Below are positions 1-12,000 of a DNA stretch of 64,000 nucleotides, one piece after another. This DNA is from Mesorhizobium loti (lineage in GTDB: Bacteria; Pseudomonadota; Alphaproteobacteria; Rhizobiales; Rhizobiaceae), in the NCBI GenBank assembly GCA_014189435.1, contig CP050293.1:6329001-6393000 (forward strand). Direction: 5' to 3'. Below the pieces are notes generated by a model. That model was not told the origin of the DNA, ran no database searches, and saw only the letters and a program-made list of their open reading frames with translations. Both the position numbers and the translations under genes were made by a program. How positions within the stretch are numbered: position 1 is the first letter of the stretch; each line of letters starts with the position of its first letter.

Positions 1-2
1 GC

Positions 3-3000
3 CGCATCGTCAACCCGGACCTGATGATCGGCGGCTACGCCTATCTCAACGTCGAGAACTACAACTCCAACCAGTTCACATCGGCCACGCTCGGCGCCGA
101 GGCGATCACCTCGCATTTCGATGCGCATGTGAATGTCTATCTGCCGATCAAGGGCGATTCGACCGATCACTCGACCAGCTCGACCCTGTCGATGGTCAGC
201 AACCAGCTGATGGAGCAGATCTCGGTCCTCGATCACCGCGACTACGCGGCGTGGGGCATCGAAGGCGAGATCGGCGCGCAGGTGCCGATCAACCTGCCCG
301 ACAAGCATTCGCTGCGGCTGGATATCGGCGGCTATCACTTCGAGGATCCGCACGGCAACGACCACAGCGTCACCGGCGCCAAGGCCGGCTTCGAATACAC
401 GATCGGCGATGTCTTCGGCAGTGGTACTGAACTGGTTCTGGCCGGCGAAGTCCGCAACGACAATCGTGACGACACCCAGTTCGCCGGCAGCGTGCGGCTG
501 AACATCCCGTTCAACCCGGGCCATGGCTCGGACACGACCGCGGCCATCAGCGAGGCGGACCCGGTCTATCCAGTCAGCGAGGGCCTGCGCAAGCGCGTCA
601 ACGAACGGGTGCGCGGCGATATCGGCGTCCGGATCCAGTCGCAGGAACTCACCGGCGGCACGACGACGCGCATTGCCATCAACGCGGCCACCAATGCGGC
701 CTTCGGCAAATTCTACTTCGCCGATGGCGGCCTGGCCGGTGCGGGTACGCAGGCCGACCCGACGACGCTGGACGACGCCGTCACCAAAGCCGGCAGCGGC
801 GGCTTTGTGGTGGCGCTTGGCGGCAACGGCAATCTGACGACCGGCGGCGTGACGCTTGCCAATGGCCAGACTGTCATTGGCGGCGGCGAAAGCGTCACCG
901 CCAAGCTTTTCGGCGGCGGCACCAGCACCTTCAACCTGGGCGGCAGCGACGGCACGATCCAGGGCACCAACGTCGCCAACCCCGTCATCACGCTGGGCAA
1001 TGGCAACACGCTCAACGGCATCACCGTCACCGGCGGCGCCGACGGCATTTTGGGCAACAACATCACCGGCGCGACGCTGACCAATGTCACGGTCACCGGT
1101 GCGGGCGGCAACGGCGCCGACTTCACCGGCACCTCGACCGGCATCGCCGGTTCCAATTTCACCGCCACCGGCAACGGCCTCGACGGCCTGCACATCGAAG
1201 GCGATGGTACCTACAATTTCACCGGCACGACGTTGCTGCAGGGCAATCTCGACGACGGTCTCGATATCACCGGCAAGGGCACCTACACCTTCGCCATCGT
1301 CAATGCGAAGGACAATGCCGACCGCGGCATCACCGTGCAGGGCACGTCGACCGGCGGCACCTTCACCACCACCGGCGGCACGGTATCGGGCAATGGCGGC
1401 ACCGCGGTCTTCATCGACCCGATCACCGCGCATGTGGTGCTCGATTCGATCAGCCAGAGCGGCGGCACGTCGGGCGTCGTGCTCGAGAATGTTTCGGGTA
1501 GCTTCACCGTCAACGGTGCGACGACGATCTCGAACACGACGGGACCGGCGATCGCCATTTCGAATTCGCCGGCAGCGATCCGCTTCGGCGACGTCGCCAT
1601 CTCGGCACCCGGCGGCGACGGCATATCGTTTGCCGGCGTCAATGCGGCGGTGGTCGCCGGCAACATCGTCATTTCCGGCCTGGGTGTCGGCACCGGCCTC
1701 GACTTCTCCGGCAGCAAAACCAATTTCACCGCGCAGTCGCTCAACATCACCGGCAGCGGTGCGGCCGGCTCGATCGGCATCGACCTGACTTCGCCGAGTG
1801 CTGGCGGGGCAACGATCGTCATCACCAATGGCGGCGCGATCGCCGGTGTCGACACCGGCGTGCGCTTCGGCATAGCGGGTTCGCTCGCCAATTCGGCCAA
1901 TGCCGAGTTCAGCTTCGGCGGCGGTTCCATTGCCGGCGTCACCGCTTCGCTCGACGCGCGCGGCCTCAACCAGACGCTCGGCCACTATGCTTTCGGCTCG
2001 ACCACGTTCAGCGGTGCGCAGCTGTTCGACGTGCAGAATGTCATCTTCGTCGGCGCCTCGGCGATGGGCTCAGGCACCGGCTCCTCGCTGCTGGACCTGG
2101 CCTCGATCGCGACCGCCGATGCCAACACCGACGCGGACGCGATCTTCGTGCTGGTCAATCGCGGCACGGCCATCGACGACACCGACGGCTTCTCGCTGAC
2201 CGCCGGGCAGACGCTGGCCTCGTTCGGCAATGGGCGGACCTTTTCGCTCGGCGGTGTTCCGGTCAATGTCACCGGCGACAATGTCGAGCACGATGTGGCG
2301 ATCTCGGACGGCGGCGGCGCGGCGACGCTCACCAGTTCAGCCGGCGCGGACACCGTCACGCTGGCCAACAACAGCTCGCTGCTCGACGTCAACGTCTCGA
2401 ACGCCAATCCAGGCGGCGGCACCGGCATCCACGGCAACAACGTCACCGGCGTGACGATAAGCGGCGTCAATGTCAGCGGAGCGGGCCTGGACGGGTTGCT
2501 GTTTGAAGGCGCCAGCAACGTCTCGGCCAACAATGTGACCTCGACGGGCAATGCCAGCGACGGCCTGCATATCGAAGGCGACGGCAGCTATGCCTTCACC
2601 GGCACGACGACGCTGTCGGACAACGGCAGCGGTCTGCTCATAGACGGCAACGGGACATACGCATTCCAGACGCTGAACGCGTCCGACAATTCCGGCGCCG
2701 GCATCAGCGTCCTCTCCACCACCGGCACATTCAGCACCACCGCCGGCACGATCTCCGGCAATGGCGCGGTCGCCGTCGCCGTGCTCGGCGCCAAGATCGA
2801 CGTGACGCTGACCAGCTTGACGCAGGACGGCGGCCTGTTCGGCGCGGCGTTCGCAGGCGTGTCGGGAAATTTCGCCGTTTCCGGCGCAACGACGGTCAGC
2901 AACACCTCGATCCTCGGCCTCGGGATCGCCGACAGCACCGCCGATTTCACGTTCGGAGCCGTCGACATCTCGGACATCACCGCCCTGGGCGGCACCGGTA

Positions 3001-6000
3001 TCAGGGTCCAGAATTCCGACGGCGCGGTCACTTTCGGCGGGCCGGTCACGCTGACTCATATCTACAGCGAGGGCATCCTCGCCAACCACAATGCCGGCAC
3101 GCTCACCTTCAGCGGACCGGTCAGCATGACCGATCCGGGCGACGGCATCTGGCTGGAAGACAACACCGGCGCCGTTTCGTTCAGCGGCGCCGTCACCATC
3201 GACCAGCCGGCCGGAAGCGGCATCGACGTCGTTGGCAGCAACGGCACGATCAGCTTCGGCGACATCGATATCACTGGCCTGTGCAACTGCTCCACCGCGC
3301 TCGACCTGTCGGGCAGCACCTCGACCTTCACCGCCGCCACGCTTGACGTCAGCGGTAGTTCCGGCGCCTCCTCGATCGGCATCGACCTGTCCGGCACCAA
3401 TGGCGGCTCGGTGACCATCGGCAGCGGCGTCATCACCGGTGTCGACACCGGCGTCCAGATGGGCACCAACGGCCTGGCCGGCACCACCGCCAACACGACG
3501 TTCTCGTTCGGCGCGGCCGGCGGCGCGTCGATATCAGGCGTCACCGCGTCGCTCGACATGCGCGGCCTGTCGCCGGGCAGCGGCACCTATGCCTTCAACA
3601 CCACGGTGCTGAACGGTCCGCAGCTGTTCGACATTGCCAACGTTATCTACGTCGGTGCCATCAGCACCAACGCCGGTGACGGCTCGACCGTCAACGACCT
3701 TATCAATGCCACCGCGGCGGACGCGCTGGCGGCCCCTGCCAACACGATCTTCGTCCTGGTCAACACCGGGGCCGGAAGCATCGATACCGATGGCGACGGC
3801 TTTACCCTTGCCGACGGCCAGTCGATCGTCTCCTTCGCCAATGGCGCTTCGGTGAACCTGGGCGGGCCGCCCGCCAATGTCACCGGCACGAATGTTGTAG
3901 CCGGCGCGACGCAGGCCGATCCCTTCGGCAATGGCGGCGCGACGCTCAACAATTCGGCTGGCAACACCATCGACCTGGCCAATGGCAATGTCGTCGAAAA
4001 CCTTACTGTCAGCAGCTCCGGCTTTGCGATCGACGGATCGGGCAGCGCCGGCTCGACTATCAACGGGGTGACGATCAGCGCCGCTACGATCGGCCTTATG
4101 CTCGACGGCACGACCGGTACGGTCACGGCCAACAATCTGAACATCCAGAGCGCCAGCCAAACCGGCATCGCGATTATCGGTTCGAGCGCGACCTTCAATT
4201 TCACCGGCAACACCAAGATCACCAACGCCAGCAATGTCGGGCTGATCGCCACCAATTTCGACGGCAGCGCCAGCTTCGACGACCTCGATATTATCGGCGG
4301 TGGCATCGGCGTCGGCATTGTCGGTGGCTCGAGCGGAACCTTGACCTTCGGGACAGGGAGTTCCATCGCCGGCACGAGCAGCAACGCCTTCTCCATCACC
4401 AGCTCCACGCCCAACGTCACCTATAACGGCACCATCAGTCAGACCGCTGCCGCAAGCGCGGTGAGAATCACCACCATGACCGGTGGCACCGCAACGTTCG
4501 GCGGCAAGATCACCGCCAATACGGGTGCGGCCAATGCGATCGACCTGAGCAACAACACTTCCACTGCTATAGCGTTCAATGGCGGCCTGATCATCAACAC
4601 GACCTCCGGCATCGGGCTGAACGCCACCAACGTCAGCACGCTGGGTATCTCATCGGCCGCAACCAACACAATCACCACCGCGACCGGCCAGGCCATCAAT
4701 ATGGTCGGGCTCGATGTCGCCGCGGGCGGGATCTCGTTCGACAGCATCACCACGGGAGTTGTCACCGCTCAGAATGCGTTGCGCTTTGACACCATGGGCG
4801 GTGGGGCCGTCTCCCTCGGAGACGTTACGATCGGCGGTGCGGCCAGTGATGCCATTCACGCCACGAGCGCCGTGAATCACTTCACATTCGACTCGATCAA
4901 GATCGATGGAGCAGGCGGCGACGGCGTCAATCTCGTCGGCGGCAGCATAGGCACCGTGGACATAGGTTCCGTTGATATTGATGGCGTGACAGGCAATGGT
5001 ATCGAGATTCAGAATGGCGTCGACCACAATGTGACCATTGGCGGAGGCACCATTGGCGCAACCACTCCTGCCGGTGGCGCGGCCATACGCATCGATGGTC
5101 AAGCGGCGGCAAGTACAATTACGCTGACCAATCTGGCGATTACGGCGGGCGCTGAGGGGTTGGCCATCTCCAACTCGACCGGCACGGTCAAGATGGTCGG
5201 CGGCACCATCACCAATTCCGGCAGCGGCGACGGCGTCGTCGTCTCCGGCGGCACCGCGACTATTACGGTGTCGGCTGCCATCTCCAGTTCGGCTGGCTCC
5301 CCGGGCACGGCGGTCAAGGTCGACGGCATCACCGGCGGTTCGGCGACCTTCAGCGGCAGCGTCACCTCGACCGGCACCGGCAATCTCTTCAGCATCGGCC
5401 AGACGACGGCACCGACCGGCGGCGCGATCAGCTTCACCGGTTCGGCGCTGACGGCGACGGGCGGTGGTGGAGCGGTTGTTGTCGGCCTTGCCGGCACGGC
5501 CAATTTGAATGTTGCCTCCCCGCTGTCGATCACCAATGCCACGACCACCGGCCTGGTCGTCGCCAATGTCGCCAGCACCGCATCGGCGACCTTCGGAGCG
5601 GTTACGGTGACGGGCGCCGGCGCCGACGGCATCGGCATCGGCAATAATGCCGGCGCCGTCACCTTCGGCACCACCAGCGTGACGATGGGCTCGACGGTCG
5701 GTTCGGCCGGCATCAACTTCGCCCTCACCAACGCCGACGTGACCTTCGGCACGACGAATGTGACGCTCGGCGCGGGCGCCAGCCAGACCGGCATCGATTT
5801 CAGCGGCTCGTCGACGACCGCCGATTTCGGCCTGACCACGATCACCGGCACGAATGCGCTGACCTCGCGCGGCATCGATCTGTCTTCGACCACGGGCAAC
5901 AAGGTCATCACCTTCCTGCGCGGCTCCGAGATCAACACTGTCGGCATCGGCGTCGACCTCTCGTCCGGCCTCACCACGGCGACATCGGCCCAGGCCGACT

Positions 6001-9000
6001 TCACCTTCGGCGATGGCGATTCGACCGACGGGCGGCAATCGACCATCAACATCACGGCGCCCGGCGGTTTCACCGTCAACACGGTCGGGCTCGATTCGAC
6101 GAAGGGCCACTATGATTTCGACGATGTGAAGTTCCCCTTCGGCAGCGCCAATCTGGAAACCGCGCCCGGTTCGGTCACCCTGGTCTCGCAGATAGGCGGC
6201 TTCATTCTCGCCGGCACGACCGGCAATCTCAGCATGGGCGTCAACACCATATCGCTCGCCGCCGCCGATGCGCTGACCGGCGCGCAGAACTTCGCCTTCG
6301 TCGGTTCGATCAATCTCGGCGCCACCGCCTTCACGCTCGATTCGGGACAGACCATTGCCGGCTTCGGCAATGGCAGCGTCGTTTCGACCGGCACGATCCA
6401 GCCCGCCAATGTCGATGGCAATCTCGGCGCGACCGGTGGCAACATCACCGGCACCGCGGCCGTGGTTACCGGCACGGGCGACTTCATGCATCTGCTCGGC
6501 GACAATGCCGTTCGCAACACCGCCTTCGACTTCAGCGGCGCCACCGGTGCTGCCTTCCTCGTCGACCAGGGTGCGGGCGGTTTCGCCAACACCAGCGGCA
6601 TCACCATCGAAGGCGTGACCATCACCAATGTCGCGGTGGGCCAGACCGCAGTCAAGGTCGTCGGGCTCGACAGCACCCTGTCGGTCATCAACAACAACAT
6701 CAACGTTGCCGGCACGCTGCTCGACGTCAATGGCGGCACCGGCACGATCACCGTATCGCGCGGCGTCCTGCCCTACAGCGCGACGCCGGGAACACTGACC
6801 GGCGGCGGCATCAACATCGCCAACCGCACCGGCGGCTCGGTCACCTTCACAGACCAGGTGACGATCACCGGCGGCAACGGCGTCTCGATCTCGGGCGGCA
6901 CCGCCGGCGGCGCCGTCAATTTCAACGGCGGCCTCGACATCACGACGTCCCTCGCCACTGGCCTCAGCCTTTCGGGACTGAATGTCCTGACCGTCGCCAA
7001 TGCCGGCTCGACGACGATCAACGCGACGGGCCAGACGGCGCTGTCGCTGCAAGGCACACTCGGCGCCGGCGGCGTCAACTTCGACAGCATCACCTCGACC
7101 AACGCAGCCGCACAGGGCGTGCTGATCAGCGGCGCCAGCGGCGGCGCGATCGATCTCGACGCGGTCAGCGTCACGGCCTCGGGCGGCGCCGGCATCGAGA
7201 TCCTCAATTCGACCGGCAGTGGCTATACGTTCGGCAACACGACGATCGACAATTCGACCAGCGCTGGAGGCGGCGCCAACATCCAGAATGCGGCGGGCAT
7301 CACGTCGGTTACCTTCGACGGCACGCTTGATGTCAAAACGTCCACCGGCACGGGTTTCCGCGTCGTCGGCGGCGCCACGCCGGCCAACACCAGCGTCAGC
7401 TTCACCGGTGTCGGGGCAAAGTCCGTCGTCGCATCGGCCGGCACTGCCGTCGATATCACATCGGCCAATGTCAATGGCACCTTGACCTCGACCACCGCTA
7501 CCTTCGCCGCCGGCAACGGCATCAATTTGCAGAACCTCACCGGCACGCTCGTCCTTGGCGGCGGCACGCTGACCAACACCGGTTCGGGCGCTGCTTTCAA
7601 TCTGAGTGGTGGCAGCGCGGTCATCTCCTATGCCGGCACAATTGCCAGCAACGGCACGGGTGCCGCGGCTTCGATCCAGGCGCTGGCCGGTGGCTCGGTG
7701 GTGCTGTCGGGCAATTTGACGGACGGGTTAATCGGGGACGGCGGCCAGATCGTCGTTGCCAACATCAACAGCGGCGTGGCGGCCAGCGTCACCTTCTCCG
7801 GTGCTGTCAAGATCGATTCAGGCGCAACCGACGCCGTCAGCCTGATCAGCAATCCCAACGGGACCATCGATTTCAGCAATGGCGGCCTGGTTATCAAGAC
7901 CAGTTCCGGGCAGGGCTTCAACGCCGCTGGCGGCGGTACCATCAGCGTCGGTGCACTCCTCGCCGACAACAGCATCACAACGACGGGCGGCGGCATCGCG
8001 TTGCACCTCAATACCGTTGTGGTCGGCGCTGGCGGCATGAGTTTCGACGGTGTCTCGACCACCGGTGTAACGACGGGCGACGGCATTGTGCTGACCAACG
8101 TTGGTGGACCAGGCGTCATCAATCTCGGCACCGTCGACCTGCAAGGCATCACCGGTACCGGTGTGTTCGTCAGCGGCACGCTTGGCGCGTCGGTGAATTT
8201 CGGCAGCCTGAACATTGGGCTCGGCGGGCCAAACGCCGTTGGCCTCAGCCTCAACGGCGCTACCATCAATGCGGCCATCACGGCCAATGATTTCCACGTC
8301 GACGGCCACGGCAACACCGGCACGATCGCCGTCGACCTGCGCGGCGCCGGTGGCAGCGGTCAGACGGTGCGGCTCGGAGACACCGTGGCGCTCGCCGGCA
8401 ATGATTCGACTATTACCGGCGTCGGCACCGGCGTGTTCCTCGACAGCGCGACCAATCTCACCTTCACCTATGGCGACGGCGAATCGAACGACGACCAGGG
8501 TTCGACCGTCATCGCCAATGTCGGCATCGACGCGACGAGCGCGCCGACAAACGGCACCTATAATTTCAAAGACGTCAACTTCCAGTCCAACCCTGGCAAC
8601 GGCTTCGGCCTCGGCAAGATCTACTTCGTTGACAGCAATGGTGCTGTCGGTGGTGGAAACGGTTCCGGTAGCGACGGCGGCAATCCGATGACGCTTGCCA
8701 CCGCCGAATTGCTGGCCGGCCCCGACGACATCATCGTCCTCATCAACAACGGCACCGCGATCACGGCGGCAGGGGGCGACAATACGCTGACGTTGCAAGC
8801 AGGCGAACAGGTGCGCGGCTTCGGCAATGGTGCGATCAACCTCGATCTGACTGTGCCCAATCCGATCAAACTGGCCAGCAATACGATATCGATCGCCCCG
8901 GTCGGCAGTGGCGCGGCGACGCTGACGACAAATGCCGGCAACAATGTCATCACGCTCGGCAGTCAGAACAACATCATCGACGGCTTCATCCTCGACGGTG

Positions 9001-12000
9001 CCGCGAGCGCAGCGCGCGGCATCAAGGACAATGGCGCGGGTGCCACAGGCACCAAGATTAGCAACATGACGATCGGCAACTTCGCCGCCGCCGGCGTCGA
9101 GATTACCCCGTCGTTCAACACCACTATCAACAATGTGACATTCGTCGGCAATGCGTCGGACGTCATCGTCAACGCGCTCAACACCACCATCACCAACGTC
9201 TTCAGCACCGGCGCCACCGGCATCGCCTTCGATATCCGCAACACAACCGGCACGACGACGCTGACCAACCTCAACGTCACCACGGCGGCATCCGGCACCG
9301 GTATCGTCTTCGGCGGTGCATCCGGCCCGCAAGGCACGATCATCGGCACCAATGTCGATGTCACGGGCGGCGCGGGCGGCGGTATCAAGGTTACCGGCGG
9401 CAACGCTATCATCGGGTTCGATGCGGCGAGCTTTGTCGGCGTCCCCGACACGTCGAGCGGCACGGCGGTCACGATAACGGGCCGCAGTGGCGGCAGCTTC
9501 GGCTTTGCCGGGTCGGTCGTGGCGAATGGCACGGCGAGCGGCATCAGCGTTTCCGGCGCGGCGGTGGCCAACACGGTCAGCTTCACCGGCGCGGTCGGCC
9601 TCGGTACGTTCTCGACGCTGACCGGCACCGCGGTCTCGATCGACAACAACGGCACGGCTTCGACCGTCAGCTTCTCCAACCTCGGTATCGTCACCAGCGG
9701 CACCACCGGCTTCTTCGCCAGCGATGGCGGCACGGTCAACGTGACGACGGGCACGGTGAACTCCACTGGCGCACAGGCGGTGGACTTGTTGAATGTCGCA
9801 GCCGGTATTGCCTTTACGTCGACTACATCGACGGGTGGTGAATATAACGTTAGCGCATCCAACGTCACTGGCACCGTCGCCCTTGGTTCCGGCGCGCTGA
9901 GCGGCGCCACGAGCGTTGCATTGATCGTGAGCGGCGGCACGACCGCAGTCAGCTATTCCGGTAGCGTCACCAAATCGGACGGTACGGGCTTGGCTGTCGC
10001 CGTCGCCAACCGGCTTGTCGGGGCGGGTCTGGTTTCCCTGAGCGGCAATCTGACGGTGGACACCTCCGGCGTAGGCATAGCCATTGACAACAATGCCGGC
10101 GGCAGCGTGACGCTGTCGGGTGCGTCCAACAGCTTGACCGGCACCGGCACCGGCATAGCCATCACCAACAACACCGGGGGCACCTACACTGTCAGCGGCA
10201 CGAGCTACGACATCAACCTCACCGGTGCGGGCATTGGCGTCAACCTTGCGGGCAACAGCAGCCCGGTGACAATGAACTTCAGCGGCGGAGGGTTGAAGAT
10301 CGCCACCGCCACGGGCGCAGGCTTCAGCGCCACCGGCGCGGGTACGGTCAGCGTGACCGGCGCCAGCAATTCCATCACGACGACGAGCGGCATCGCGATG
10401 AACCTGCAAGGCATCACCGTCGCCGGCAGCCTGAACTTCGCCACGACCAACAAGGGCGCCGGCGGCACCAGCGCCGTGGTCATGAACGGCGTTGCCGGCA
10501 TCGGGTCGGTCAATCTCGGCACCGGGTCGCTCGCTGGCGGCAGCGCGGCAACGATCCTCATCGGCGACGGCGCCGGCGGCGCCAACACCGGCGGCACGGC
10601 GGGCCTTACCTATGCGGGCGGCATCAACGGCGGAACCGGACGAGCCATCGACATCCAGGACCGCATGGCTGGCGCGCAGAACATAACCCTGTCGGGCAAC
10701 ATCTCGCACATTGTGTCGGGCCAGACCGGCATCTTCCTCGCCGACAACGCCGCCGGCACCATCACCTTCTCGGGTGGGACGAAGACGATCAGCACGGTGA
10801 GTGCAACGGCTGTCAGCATCGCAAACACCGGCGCGAGCGTTGTTTTCAGTGGCAGCGGCCTGAACATCAACACCCAGTCGGGAACCGGCCTCGATATTTC
10901 CGGCACCGGCACGGTGACGATCAGCGGCGGCCTCAACGCCGTCACCACTACAACCGGAACCGCCTTCGCCAATCTGGGCGGCAGCGCCACCATCACCAGC
11001 GACGCGGCGCTGACGACCGGCGGTGCGGGACGGGTGGTCGACATCCAGAACCGCACGGCCAACAACGTCACGCTGCTCGGCAATGTCATCAACATGGGAC
11101 CCAACGCGCTCGGCCTGCGCGTCCAGAACGTGTCCGGCGGCACCATTACTTTCTCAGGCGCGAAGATGTTGACCACCGGCGCCAACACCGCCGTCAACTT
11201 GAACAGCAACACCGGCGGCACGATCAACTTCACCAGTGGCGGCATGACCATCAGCACCACCAGCGGCACCGGCTTCAGCGCCACCGGCGGCGGCACGGTG
11301 ACGGTGCAGGGCATCGTCAACAGCATTGCGTCCACCACCGGCACGGCGCTCAACGTCGTCAACACGACGATCGGTGCGAGCGGGCTGACGTTCCAGAGCA
11401 TTGCGTCCAATGGTGCAGCCAATGGCATCGTGCTCAACAATACGGGCTCGGGCGGCTTGACGGTGACCGGCACCGGCGCGACGGCGGGCAGCGGCGGCAC
11501 GATCCAGAACTCGACCGGCGACGGCGTCAGCCTGACTTCGACACAGAATGTCAGCCTGACCAACATGAACATCACCGGCTCGCTGGGCAACGGCATCTTC
11601 GGCAATGGCGTGAACGGCCTGGTGCTGAACCGTGACACCGTGTCCGGCAGCGGCAATTCGACGACTGGCAACGGCGAGGGCAACATCTACCTCTTCGAAT
11701 TGACCGGCGACGCGACGCACCTGACGACGTTCGACAACCTCACGGTCAGCAATGCCTACGTCCATAACGTGTTCATCCAGAACACCGGCGGTACCTTGGC
11801 CGACCTGGTGGTGACCAACAGCACCTTCTCCAACAACGGCGCCTCGACGGTTGCGGGCGATCAGTTCGAGATCGTCCTGACCACCGGCGGCCTCGCCGGA
11901 ACGCCGACCGCGACGGTTCACGCAACGCACAACACCTTTAGCGGCAACCTGTCGGCACCGGCGACGTTCACCGCAACGGGCTTCGCGGGCTCAGTTGACG

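Noticed and set aside
4650-10709. Long minus-strand open frames (up to about 960 codons) opposite the giant gene
   Set aside because: They are antisense shadows of a high-GC repetitive gene. They consist of Arg/Ala/Asp/Gly-rich strings without domains or ribosome sites, and the plus-strand protein is clearly structured.
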